The position numbers and the translations under genes were made by a program. Below are positions 1 to 6,688 of a DNA stretch of 24,019 nucleotides, piece after piece. The stretch lies in NCBI GenBank assembly GCA_035630195.1, contig DASQLD010000549.1:1-24019 (forward strand). The letters are read 5' to 3'. The DNA comes from DASQDN01 sp035630195. GTDB taxonomy: Bacteria; Acidobacteriota; Terriglobia; Bryobacterales; Bryobacteraceae. The notes beneath the pieces are model-generated. The model was not told where the DNA came from. It ran no database searches and was given only the letters and a program-made list of their open reading frames with translations. Positions within the stretch are counted from its first letter, which is position 1. Each line of letters opens with the position of its first letter.

Positions 1-319
1 TGGGCAGGTTATCGCAAAGCCGGGCTCGATCAAGCCGCACACCAAGTTCAAGGGTGAAGTTTACGTTCTGTCCAAGGACGAAGGTGGACGACACACGCCG
101 TTCTTCAACGGGTATCGTCCGCAGTTTTACTTCCGGACGACGGACGTGACGGGTGTGGCGAAGTTGCCGGAAGGCACCGAGATGGTGATGCCTGGCGATA
201 ACGTGCAGCTTGAAGTGGAATTGATCACACCGGTCGCTATGGCCAAGGGTTTGCGCTTCGCAATTCGCGAAGGCGGCCGCACGGTCGGCGCGGGCACGGT
301 GTCGGAAATCATAACTTAA
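1..319 (+). CDS. tuf: Elongation factor Tu, C-terminal part (partial at the left edge)
   Basis: The reading frame is open from position 2 and ends in TAA at 317-319, giving about 105 residues of the EF-Tu C-terminus. It reads GQVIAKPGSIKPHTKF, then FFNGYRPQFYFRTTDVTG, and ends in GGRTVGAGTVSEI, which is EF-Tu beta-barrel domains 2-3. This GTPase delivers aminoacyl-tRNA to the ribosomal A site; the region seen contacts tRNA and EF-Ts, while the GTPase domain lies outside the window. A tuf gene directly before rpsJ is the usual str/S10 arrangement. The 28-nt gap to rpsJ has no visible terminator, so read-through is likely. Confidence 0.97.
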   Translation, partial: GQVIAKPGSIKPHTKFKGEVYVLSKDEGGRHTPFFNGYRPQFYFRTTDVTGVAKLPEGTEMVMPGDNVQLEVELITPVAMAKGLRFAIREGGRTVGAGTVSEIIT

Positions 320-347
320 GTCGTTAAAGAGTAGACCCAAGTAGCCA

Positions 348-674
348 ATGTTGAGAGAACGCATTCGTATTCGTCTGAAGGCTTACGACCACCGGATTTT
401 GGACCAATCTACGACGGAAATCGTGGATACGGCCAGGCGGACCGGCGCGCAAATCGCTGGCCCGATCCCGCTCCCGACGGTGAGGAACCGTTACACGGTT
501 CTGCGTTCGCCTCATGTGGACAAGAAGTCGCGGGAGCAGTTTGAGATCCGCACCCACAAGCGGCTGCTCGATATTCTCGAGCCCACGCAGGACACGGTGG
601 ACGCGCTGATGAAGCTGGATTTGCCGGCTGGCGTGGACGTCGAAATCAAGGCGTTTGGTAAGGACAAGCGTTAG
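348..674 (+). CDS. rpsJ: 30S ribosomal protein S10
   Basis: The 108-residue product matches the usual S10 length. It begins RERIRIRLKAYDHRILD and continues with GPIPLPTVRNRYTVLRSPHVDKK and REQFEIRTHKRLLDI, the conserved S10 core that packs into the 30S head. S10 also serves as NusE, a partner of NusB in transcription antitermination (family knowledge). No strong Shine-Dalgarno sequence is visible before the ATG, so translation may depend on ribosomes arriving from tuf 28 nt upstream. S10 heads the S10-spc-alpha cluster as in most bacteria. The gene is followed by an unusually long 97-nt spacer. Confidence 0.98.
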   Translation: MLRERIRIRLKAYDHRILDQSTTEIVDTARRTGAQIAGPIPLPTVRNRYTVLRSPHVDKKSREQFEIRTHKRLLDILEPTQDTVDALMKLDLPAGVDVEIKAFGKDKR

Positions 675-697
675 CTTGTTGGGATAAAGGACAAGCG
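660..697 (+). repeat. 11-bp direct repeat at the rpsJ 3' end
   Basis: AAGGACAAGCG occurs at 660-670, inside the last codons of rpsJ, and again at 687-697 just after its stop codon. The copies are 27 bp apart. The second copy may come from a small local duplication of the gene end. No function is evident. Confidence 0.6.
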
Positions 698-703
698 CTA
701 ATA

Positions 704-737
704 AACGCTGATCCGCGTGTATCTGCGTTAGTCAGCG
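704..737. repeat. Spacer element with inverted repeat and ATCNGCG-like words (rpsJ-rplC gap)
   Basis: The spacer contains AACGCTGATCCGC at 704-716 and, further on, ATCTGCG and GTCAGCGG. CGCTGA (706-711) and TCAGCG (732-737) are inverted copies that could form a 6-bp stem with a 20-nt loop. A 12-of-13 match to the first word, AACGCTGATCTGC, lies at 19870-19882 in another non-coding stretch. This suggests a short dispersed intergenic repeat rather than a gene-specific site. It could also be a chance similarity. Confidence 0.35.
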
Positions 738-771
738 GCTAGTAATCGGTTTGGATTTGAAGGGATAGAAG

Positions 772-1395
772 ATGAGCCCAGGAATTCTTGGCAAAAAAAT
801 CGGGATGACGCAAGTGTTCCGCCCCGACGGTCAGGTGGTGCCGGTAACGGTTTTAAAGACCGGCCCCTGTGTCGTGACGCAGCGCAAGACCGCGGCCACG
901 GATGGCTATGAAGCGATCCAGCTCGGTTTCGTCGAAGGTAAGAAGAAAGCCAACAAGCCGATTGCCGGTCATCTGAAGAAGGCTAGCGTCGAGAACGTGC
1001 GATTTCAACGCGAGTTCCGGCTCAACGGCGAAGGTGACTTCAAGGCGGGCGACCGCGTTCTCGCCGAAGAGTTCAAGCCGAACGACAAGGTGGATGTGAT
1101 TGGCGTCAGTAAGGGCCGCGGCTTCGCGGGCTTTGTGAAGCGGCATCACTTTGGCGGCGGCGATGCGACCCACGGCTCCATGCACCACCGTGCTCCAGGA
1201 TCGATTGGCGCATCGAGCTTCCCTTCGCGTGTTTATCCCGGCATGCGTGGCGCCGGACACATGGGCGATGCTCAGGTCACGGTCCGCAATCTCGAAATCG
1301 TCGAAGTGGACGCAGAGGACAACGTCCTGCTAGTCAAGGGCGCCGTACCCGGTCCCAACGGCGGCTACGTTCTGGTCCGGAGGGCGAGGCGGTAG
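772..1395 (+). CDS. rplC: 50S ribosomal protein L3
   Basis: The 207-residue protein begins SPGILGKKIGMTQVF, the classic L3 start. It carries the long central loop GFAGFVKRHHFGGGDATHGSMHHRAPGSIG, which reaches toward the peptidyl-transferase centre. The end, GAVPGPNGGYVLVRRA, is also typical. L3 is one of the first proteins to bind 23S rRNA during assembly. The ATG is preceded by a purine-rich AGGGATAGAAG stretch. rplD follows after 2 nt, so the two are probably co-translated. The 97-nt spacer upstream is larger than at other junctions in this half of the operon. Confidence 0.98.
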   Translation: MSPGILGKKIGMTQVFRPDGQVVPVTVLKTGPCVVTQRKTAATDGYEAIQLGFVEGKKKANKPIAGHLKKASVENVRFQREFRLNGEGDFKAGDRVLAEEFKPNDKVDVIGVSKGRGFAGFVKRHHFGGGDATHGSMHHRAPGSIGASSFPSRVYPGMRGAGHMGDAQVTVRNLEIVEVDAEDNVLLVKGAVPGPNGGYVLVRRARR

Positions 1396-1397
1396 TC

Positions 1398-2057
1398 ATG
1401 GCGACTGTTGATGTTTTCGATCTAAAGAATAAGGTAGTCGGGTCAGTCGATCTGAACGATGCCGTCTTCGGCGCGCCCGTGAATGAAAATCTCATTTACG
1501 AGGCCGTGCGCCACTACCGGGCAAGCCGTCGTTCTGGAACGGCCAAAACAAAGACCCGTCATGAAGTTTCAGGTTCGGGTAAGAAGCTGTGGAAGCAAAA
1601 AGGCACCGGCCGCGCCCGTATGGGTTCGGTTCGCTCGCCACTGTGGCGGCACGGGGGCACGGTCCATGGACCGGTTCCGCGGTCCTACGCGTATCATCTG
1701 CCGCGGAAAATGGCGTTGGGAGCGCTGCGCTCGGCTCTCTCCGCCAAGCTCCGCGACGGTGAACTGAAGATCGTGCAGACCTTCGATACCGGCGATCACA
1801 AGACGAAGTCGCTGGCGCAAGGCCTCAAGACGCTCGAAGCCGCGAGCAAGGTCTTGTTAGTCGAAGTGCTTCCCCATGCCCATGAGGCTGCCGAGTTAAC
1901 CGGAGCCGAGCGGAATCTCGCGCTCGCTTCTCGTAACCTCGAGGGCGTCAAGCTGGTTCCTTCGCGGGAAGTCACTGTCTACGATCTGTTGGCGCACAAG
2001 CAGGTTCTGCTGTCGGAAGCGGCAGCGCGGAAGCTCTCGGAGGCGTTAGCCGTATGA
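1398..2057 (+). CDS. rplD: 50S ribosomal protein L4
   Basis: The 219-residue product has the standard bacterial L4 layout. The conserved loop GSGKKLWKQKGTGRARMGSVRSPLWRHGG occupies about residues 57-85 and enters the wall of the peptide exit tunnel. It is followed by PRSYAYHLPRKMALGALRSALS. In E. coli, L4 also represses the S10 operon through the leader RNA and RNase E (family knowledge); no such leader is evident here. The stop codon overlaps the ATG of rplW by 4 nt, which implies translational coupling. Confidence 0.98.
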   Translation: MATVDVFDLKNKVVGSVDLNDAVFGAPVNENLIYEAVRHYRASRRSGTAKTKTRHEVSGSGKKLWKQKGTGRARMGSVRSPLWRHGGTVHGPVPRSYAYHLPRKMALGALRSALSAKLRDGELKIVQTFDTGDHKTKSLAQGLKTLEAASKVLLVEVLPHAHEAAELTGAERNLALASRNLEGVKLVPSREVTVYDLLAHKQVLLSEAAARKLSEALAV

Positions 2058-2341
2058 ACGTTTACGATGTAATTCGCCGTCCGATCGTGACGGAAAAGGC
2101 AGTCATCCGGAAGGACGAAGCAAGCACTCTGTGCTTTGAAGTCGCCCCGGATGCGAACAAGACGCAGATCAAAGCTGCGGTTCAGAAGGTTTTCGGCGTT
2201 AAGGTTGCCGACGTGAAAACGATCAACAATCTTGGCAAGCTGCGCCGTCGCGGCAAATTCTCCGGGTATCGCTCGGATTGGAAGAAAGCCTATGTCCGCC
2301 TCGTGGCGGGCGAGAAGATGCCGGAGTACACGGAGATCTAA
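2054..2341 (+). CDS. rplW: 50S ribosomal protein L23
   Basis: This 95-residue protein shows the L23 hallmarks: NVYDVIRRPIVTEKA at the start, then CFEVAPDANKTQIKAAVQKVFGVKV and a basic loop, GKLRRRGKFSGYRSDWKKAYV. L23 sits at the exit of the nascent-chain tunnel, where it docks trigger factor and the signal recognition particle. The ATG lies within ATGA, shared with the rplD stop codon. rplB follows 5 nt after the L23 stop. Confidence 0.97.
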   Translation: MNVYDVIRRPIVTEKAVIRKDEASTLCFEVAPDANKTQIKAAVQKVFGVKVADVKTINNLGKLRRRGKFSGYRSDWKKAYVRLVAGEKMPEYTEI

Positions 2342-2346
2342 GGCAA

Positions 2347-3177
2347 ATGGCGATCAAGATATATCGTCCGACGACCCCGACCCGCCGTTTCACGACGAGC
2401 GTGTCGCGCGAGGACATCACCAAGCAGACACCCGAAAAATCGCTAGTCGCCGGCAAGCGCAAGTCCGGCGGCCGTAACAGCGGTGGTCGCACGACCAGCC
2501 GCTTTATCGGCGGCGGTCATAAGCAGGCCTATCGCGAAGTTGATTTCAAGCGGGACAAATCGGGAGTTCCGGCCAAAGTTGCGGCGATCGAGTACGATCC
2601 GAATCGCTCCGCTCGCCTCGCTCTGTTGCATTATGCCGATGGCGAAAAGCGCTACATCCTGGCTCCGGTTGGTCTGGAAGTTGGCCGCATGGTCTCTTCG
2701 GGACCCGAAGCCGACATTCTGATCGGCAATGCGCTGCCGCTCCGAAACATTCCTCCCGGCACTGTGGTTCACAACGTAGAGTTGAAGCCCGGAAAGGGCG
2801 GCCAGATGGCCCGCTCTGCCGGCGCGCAGGCTCAGCTTGTCTCGCGCGAAGCCGAGTATGCCCTACTTAAGATGCCCTCCGGCGAAATCCGCCGGGTACG
2901 TGTCGAGTGCATGGCGACGGTCGGGCAGGTTGGCAACGTAGAACACGAGAATGTTTCGCACGGCAAGGCCGGCCGCACCCGCTGGATGGGCAAGCGACCG
3001 CACAATCGTGGGGTAACGATGAACCCGGTCGATCACCCGCACGGTGGTGGCGAGGGTAAAACCTCCGGTGGCCGTCATCCTGTTACTCCGTGGGGCCAGC
3101 CGACGCGTGGCTTCAAGACTCGTAATAACAAGCGGACCGACAAATTCATCGTGACGCGGAAGTCGAAGAAGAGGTAG
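2347..3177 (+). CDS. rplB: 50S ribosomal protein L2
   Basis: The ATG at 2347 gives 276 residues, the normal L2 length, starting MAIKIYRPTTPTRRFTT. The frame stays open further upstream, but that part would overlap rplW and is not L2-like, so the shorter start was chosen. Key signatures are GGRTTSRFIGGGHKQAYR, VHNVELKPGKGGQMARSAG and GVTMNPVDHPHGGGEGK. The last includes H230, equivalent to the histidine of E. coli L2 that is important for peptidyl-transferase activity (family knowledge). L2 joins the ribosomal subunits and contacts tRNA. rpsS starts 2 nt after its stop. Confidence 0.98.
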   Translation: MAIKIYRPTTPTRRFTTSVSREDITKQTPEKSLVAGKRKSGGRNSGGRTTSRFIGGGHKQAYREVDFKRDKSGVPAKVAAIEYDPNRSARLALLHYADGEKRYILAPVGLEVGRMVSSGPEADILIGNALPLRNIPPGTVVHNVELKPGKGGQMARSAGAQAQLVSREAEYALLKMPSGEIRRVRVECMATVGQVGNVEHENVSHGKAGRTRWMGKRPHNRGVTMNPVDHPHGGGEGKTSGGRHPVTPWGQPTRGFKTRNNKRTDKFIVTRKSKKR

Positions 3178-3179
3178 AT

Positions 3180-3455
3180 ATGGGCCGCTCTTTATGGAAG
3201 GGACCGTTCGTCGACGACCATCTGAAGGTCAAGATCGTCGGCATGAACGAGAAGAACGAGAAGAAAGTGATCCGCACCTGGTCACGGCGTTCGACAATTG
3301 TGCCGGAGTTCATCGGCCATACGATCGCTGTGCACAACGGCAGAAAGTTCATTCCCGTGTACGTGACCGAGAACATGGTCGGCCATAAGTTTGGCGAGTT
3401 CTCGCCGACGCGTACGTTCAAGGGGCATGCCGCCAAGACGGAGGCTAAGAAGTAA
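3180..3455 (+). CDS. rpsS: 30S ribosomal protein S19
   Basis: The 91-residue product starts GRSLWKGPFVDDHL and carries WSRRSTIVPEFIGHTIAVHNG and GEFSPTRTFKGH, the S19 core. S19 sits in the 30S head with S13 and contacts the A-site tRNA and the B1a bridge region. The gene starts 2 nt after rplB, and rplV begins immediately after its stop codon with no spacer, so S19 and L22 translation should be tightly linked. Confidence 0.98.
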   Translation: MGRSLWKGPFVDDHLKVKIVGMNEKNEKKVIRTWSRRSTIVPEFIGHTIAVHNGRKFIPVYVTENMVGHKFGEFSPTRTFKGHAAKTEAKK

Positions 3456-3821
3456 ATGCCCAAGGTCGCTAATTTAGCCGAACAAGCAGCCAGGGCCGAA
3501 GCTCGCTACGTCCGTATCTCCGCCCAAAAGGCGCGTCTGGTGATCGATCTGATTCGCGGACAGCAGGCAGGCAAGGCGATCACGATTCTGCGCTCGACCA
3601 ACAAGAAGATCGCTCCCATGGTCGAGAAAGTTCTGCGCTCGGCGATTGCCAATGCCGAGAACAAGAACAACGACATCGATGTCGATCGTTTGTTTGTCAG
3701 CGAAGCTTACGTGAACGAGGGTCCTCGGATGAAGCGAATCCGGCCGGCTCCGATGGGCCGCGCATACCGGTATCAACGTCGTATTTCCCACATTGTTGTG
3801 GCAGTCAGCGAGAAGGGTTAA
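3456..3821 (+). CDS. rplV: 50S ribosomal protein L22
   Basis: The 121-residue protein contains RYVRISAQKARLVIDLIRGQ and the beta-hairpin segment GPRMKRIRPAPMGRAYRYQRRISHI (about residues 89-113). This hairpin lines the exit tunnel and is where macrolide-resistance changes occur in other bacteria (family knowledge). The ATG follows the rpsS TAA directly, and the GGAGG inside the end of rpsS can serve as its ribosome binding site. rpsC follows after 3 nt. Confidence 0.97.
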   Translation: MPKVANLAEQAARAEARYVRISAQKARLVIDLIRGQQAGKAITILRSTNKKIAPMVEKVLRSAIANAENKNNDIDVDRLFVSEAYVNEGPRMKRIRPAPMGRAYRYQRRISHIVVAVSEKG

Positions 3822-3824
3822 CTG

Positions 3825-4844
3825 ATGGGTCAGAAAGTTCATCCGTACGGATTTCGACTGGGTGTCACAAAGACGTGGCGCTCGCGTTGGTTCGCCAAGC
3901 AGGACTACGCCAAGCTCCTGATGGAAGACATCGAGCTGAAGGCCGGTCTCGCTTCGCGGCTGAAGAGCGCGGGTGTCAGTTCGATCGAAGTCGATCGTCC
4001 CGGCAACAAGCTGCGGATTACGATTCGCACTTCGCGACCTGGTATTGTCATCGGTCGCAAGGGCGCGGAAATCGAAAAGCTCAAGCAGGATCTGGCGAAG
4101 AAGACCAAGCGCGAAGTTTTCATCGACATTCAGGAAGTTCACAAGCCCGAGCTCGATGCGCAGCTCGTGGCCGAGTCGATCGCTTTGCAGCTTGAGAAGC
4201 GCGTTGCGTTCCGGCGCGCGATGCGCAAGGCAGTCGATAGCGCGCTGCGTTTTGGTTGCAAAGGAATTAAGGTCCGCGTATCCGGTCGTCTGAACGGCGC
4301 TGAAATCGCACGGTCGGAGTGGTATCTGCAGGGTCAGTTGCCGCTGCACACTCTCCGCGCCGATATCGATTACGGGTTTGCCGAGGCGCATACAACCTAC
4401 GGGATCATCGGCATTAAGACCTGGATTTACAAGGGTGAGATTTTGGGCGATCAGGCCCGCCGGCAAGTGCTTGGTGGAGATCCCGAACCCCGCCGTCCGC
4501 GCGCCGATCGCCGTGGTCCCGGTGGAGATCGCGGAGACCGCAATGATCGGGGAGATCGCCGTGGTCCTCGTCCCGGCGGCTTTGGGGACCGCGGTCCTCG
4601 TCCCGGTGGATTTGGTGATCGTGGTGGTTCTTCAGGTGGTGGTTACGCAGGTGGAGAACGCAGCGGTTTTGGGGCCGGACGTCCTCCGCAGCAGCAGCAG
4701 CCGCCGCCGACCGAAGCGCCGTCTGCCGGCGCCCCGATTCTGCCGCCGTTAGCCAACCCGCAAGCTTCCTTTAAACCGGAAGCCGTTAAGCCGGAAACGA
4801 CTGCGCCGGAAACCAAGCCCGAAGGCGAAAAGGGCAGCGAGTAA
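3825..4844 (+). CDS. rpsC: 30S ribosomal protein S3 with a long low-complexity C-terminal tail
   Basis: Residues 1 to about 210 are an ordinary S3: MGQKVHPYGFRLG at the start, a type-II KH domain with IGRKGAEI at 77-84, and the C-terminal domain RVSGRLNGAEIARSEW to KTWIYKGEILG. S3 lines the mRNA entry channel. Bacterial S3 usually stops near residue 210-235, but this one runs to 339. The extra part has an Arg/Gly/Asp-rich section (about 222-286) with two copies of GPRPGGFGDR at 247-266. It is followed by a Pro/Gln stretch and a KPE-containing tail ending GEKGSE. The frame is intact and rplP follows normally, so the tail is probably translated. Its role is unknown; RNA binding near the mRNA entry site is a plausible inference. 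Confidence 0.96.
   Translation: MGQKVHPYGFRLGVTKTWRSRWFAKQDYAKLLMEDIELKAGLASRLKSAGVSSIEVDRPGNKLRITIRTSRPGIVIGRKGAEIEKLKQDLAKKTKREVFIDIQEVHKPELDAQLVAESIALQLEKRVAFRRAMRKAVDSALRFGCKGIKVRVSGRLNGAEIARSEWYLQGQLPLHTLRADIDYGFAEAHTTYGIIGIKTWIYKGEILGDQARRQVLGGDPEPRRPRADRRGPGGDRGDRNDRGDRRGPRPGGFGDRGPRPGGFGDRGGSSGGGYAGGERSGFGAGRPPQQQQPPPTEAPSAGAPILPPLANPQASFKPEAVKPETTAPETKPEGEKGSE
4563..4622 (+). repeat. rpsC: Two 30-bp tandem repeats inside the rpsC tail
   Basis: Units 4563-4592 and 4593-4622 both encode GPRPGGFGDR and differ only at synonymous positions. A partial related unit precedes them at about 4512-4550. In-frame duplication of this kind suggests that the S3 tail changes length by slippage or unequal exchange. 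Confidence 0.8.
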
Positions 4845-4869
4845 TTGCAGTAATAGGAGATCAAACGCC

Positions 4870-5289
4870 ATGTTGATGCCGAAGAAGGTCAAATTCCGGA
4901 AACAGCAACGCGGCCGCATGACGGGCAAAGCCTGGCGCGGATCGTCGCTTGCTTTCGGTGAGTACGGATTGAAGGCATTGGAGTGCGGCTGGATTACATC
5001 TCGGCAGATTGAAGCAGCGCGTATCGCGATGACTCGTTTCATCAAGCGCGGTGGCAAGGTCTGGATCCGGATGTTCCCCGATAAGCCGATCACGAAGAAG
5101 CCCGCTGAAACTCGTATGGGTAAAGGTAAGGGCGCGCCGGAAGAATGGGTTGCAGTCATCCGTCCGGGCAAGATTCTGTTCGAGATGGAAGGCGTGCCGC
5201 TGGACGTCGCGACGGAAGCCATGCGCCTCGCATCCATGAAGATTGGTATTCCAACGAAGCTGGTACAGCGCGAATTCGAGGGAATGTAG
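4870..5289 (+). CDS. rplP: 50S ribosomal protein L16
   Basis: The 139-residue protein begins MLMPKKVKFRKQQRGRMTG and includes GSSLAFGEYGLKALE, RGGKVWIRMFPDKPIT and GKGKGAPEEWVAVIRPGKILFE, all standard L16 blocks. L16 organises the A-site tRNA region of the 50S subunit. A clear AGGAGA at 4855-4860 precedes the ATG, giving its own initiation site after the long rpsC tail and the 25-nt gap. Starting at the second methionine (4876) would also give a plausible protein. Confidence 0.97.
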   Translation: MLMPKKVKFRKQQRGRMTGKAWRGSSLAFGEYGLKALECGWITSRQIEAARIAMTRFIKRGGKVWIRMFPDKPITKKPAETRMGKGKGAPEEWVAVIRPGKILFEMEGVPLDVATEAMRLASMKIGIPTKLVQREFEGM

Positions 5290-5292
5290 TTC

Positions 5293-5556
5293 ATGAAGCC
5301 GAACAAATTTCGCGAAATAGATACGGCGGAGCTTGCCGGGCAGGCAACTGAGACCCAGGAACAGCTCTTCCGGCTGCGGTTTCAGATTGGTATGGGGCAG
5401 GCCGATGGTGTAAAGCGCTATCGTGAGCTCCGCAAGGACCGGGCTCGGATGTTGGGTGTCCTGCGTGAGCGGGAACTCGATCCGGCGAAGGCGCAGGCTG
5501 CCGAACAGGCTGCCAAGGCTGCAAAGAAGTCAAGCGGAAAGAAAAAGGGCAAGTAA
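5293..5556 (+). CDS. rpmC: 50S ribosomal protein L29
   Basis: The 87-residue product has the two-helix L29 pattern, with ETQEQLFRLRFQIGMGQ and RELRKDRARMLGVLRERE. It is a little longer than the usual 60-70 residues because of a C-terminal Ala/Lys-rich tail ending SSGKKKGK. L29 lies near the tunnel exit next to L23. The gene sits 3 nt after rplP and 3 nt before rpsQ, the conserved L16-L29-S17 order. Confidence 0.95.
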   Translation: MKPNKFREIDTAELAGQATETQEQLFRLRFQIGMGQADGVKRYRELRKDRARMLGVLRERELDPAKAQAAEQAAKAAKKSSGKKKGK

Positions 5557-5559
5557 GCC

Positions 5560-5907
5560 ATGGCAGAACAGCAAGAGCCTATCGGTCACAAGAACGAAAA
5601 GGTCGGTACCGTTGTATCGACCAAAATGGAAAAGACGATTGTCGTCGAAGTCAGCCGCAGAGTACCCCACCCGGTGTACAAGCGCATCGTCACCAAGCGC
5701 AAGAAGTTCTACGCTCACGACGAAGAATCGACAGCAAAAACCGGGGACACGGTGCGCATCATCGAGCACCGGCCACTCAGCAAATTGAAGCGCTGGGCGC
5801 TTGGCGACATTGTGCGCCGCGCAGTGCAGGTTGGCGTTGAGCCTGACCAGGTCGACCCCGCCGCGGAAGCGAGCACGGGCGCGGCAGGCAAGAAGTCCAA
5901 GAAATAA
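5560..5907 (+). CDS. rpsQ: 30S ribosomal protein S17
   Basis: The S17 core is clear: KVGTVVSTKMEKTIVVEV, HPVYKRIVTKRKKFYAHDE and GDTVRIIEHRPLSKLKRW, an OB-fold that binds 16S rRNA early in assembly. At 115 residues it exceeds the usual 80-90. The extra part is a C-terminal Ala/Asp/Lys-rich stretch from about residue 90 ending AAGKKSKK, which is probably disordered. A 44-nt gap separates it from rplN. Confidence 0.96.
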   Translation: MAEQQEPIGHKNEKVGTVVSTKMEKTIVVEVSRRVPHPVYKRIVTKRKKFYAHDEESTAKTGDTVRIIEHRPLSKLKRWALGDIVRRAVQVGVEPDQVDPAAEASTGAAGKKSKK

Positions 5908-5951
5908 CGAACCGGGACTGAAACGGACTCAAGGATTAAGGGGATTACGTC

Positions 5952-6320
5952 ATGATCGGAATGCGGACAATACTGGATGTCGCTGATAACAGCGGCGCCC
6001 GCAGACTCCAGGCCATTTTGCCGCGGGGCGGCGACAAAGGGCTCCGCGCGGGTCTCGGTGACATTGTCACGGCATCAGTGAAGGAGGCCGCTCCGGACTC
6101 CAACGTGAAAAAAGGAAAAGTAGTGAAGTGCGTCATCGTGCGGATGCGGAAAGAAACCCGCCGCAAGGATGGCACTTACATCCGGTTCGATAACAATGCG
6201 GCCGTGCTGGTAAACGATCTGGGGGAGCCTGTCGGCACCCGCGTGTTCGGCCCGGTAGCGCGCGAGTTGCGCGACAAGCGATTCATGAAGATCGTATCGC
6301 TGGCTCCGGAGGTTATCTAG
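5952..6320 (+). CDS. rplN: 50S ribosomal protein L14
   Basis: This 122-residue protein is a textbook L14 in length and sequence, with MIGMRTILDVADNSGARR at the start, GDIVTASVKEA, RKDGTYIRFDNNAAVLV and the end RFMKIVSLAPEVI. L14 lies at the subunit interface and forms bridges with 16S rRNA; it is also where the silencing factor RsfS binds in other bacteria. The gene opens the spc-like section and is followed by rplX after 1 nt. Confidence 0.98.
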   Translation: MIGMRTILDVADNSGARRLQAILPRGGDKGLRAGLGDIVTASVKEAAPDSNVKKGKVVKCVIVRMRKETRRKDGTYIRFDNNAAVLVNDLGEPVGTRVFGPVARELRDKRFMKIVSLAPEVI

Positions 6321-6321
6321 C

Positions 6322-6684
6322 ATGGCAGTACGTAAGAAGAAGGCGCCGGCCGAGCCGGTTCGCATCCGGATCAAGAAGAACGACACCGTAAAGGTGATCG
6401 CTGGTAAGGACAAGGGCAAAACCGGACGCGTACTCGAGATCAACAAGGATACGGGCCGCATTCTGGTGGAAGGTGTGCAGATGATCAAGCGGCACACCCG
6501 TCCGAATCCCGCCAAGCAGATCAAGGGCGGCATCGCCGAGAAGGAAAGCTCGATTCACGCCTCAAACGTGATGGTGCTGACTCCTGGCGGCGTTCCCACA
6601 CGTATTGGATACAAGGTTGAAACCGAAGGCGGCGTGACGCGGCGAACTCGTGTTGCGCGCAAGACAGGCGAGGCGCTGAAGTAA
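6322..6684 (+). CDS. rplX: 50S ribosomal protein L24
   Basis: The 120-residue product carries the KOW motif KNDTVKVIAGKDKGKTGRVL at about residues 18-37, followed by GRILVEGVQMIKRHTRP and KESSIHASNVMVL. L24 nucleates 50S assembly and sits near the tunnel exit. A lysine-rich N-terminal extension (VRKKKAPAEPVRIR) and a basic C-terminal tail make it slightly longer than E. coli L24. rplE starts 4 nt downstream. Confidence 0.97.
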   Translation: MAVRKKKAPAEPVRIRIKKNDTVKVIAGKDKGKTGRVLEINKDTGRILVEGVQMIKRHTRPNPAKQIKGGIAEKESSIHASNVMVLTPGGVPTRIGYKVETEGGVTRRTRVARKTGEALK

Positions 6685-6688
6685 ACCC

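Noticed and set aside
2278..2346. Longer start for rplB
   Set aside because: The extra 23 codons overlap rplW and do not resemble L2, whose normal start is at 2347.
3474..4466. 330-codon minus-strand open frame across rplV and rpsC
   Set aside because: It runs antisense to two clear ribosomal protein genes, has no family resemblance, and is the expected by-product of GC-rich codon use.
4378..4752. Plus-strand frame with valine-rich hydrophobic text within the rpsC tail
   Set aside because: It is the alternative reading of the Gly/Arg/Asp repeats; there is no ribosome binding site and the S3 frame explains the sequence.
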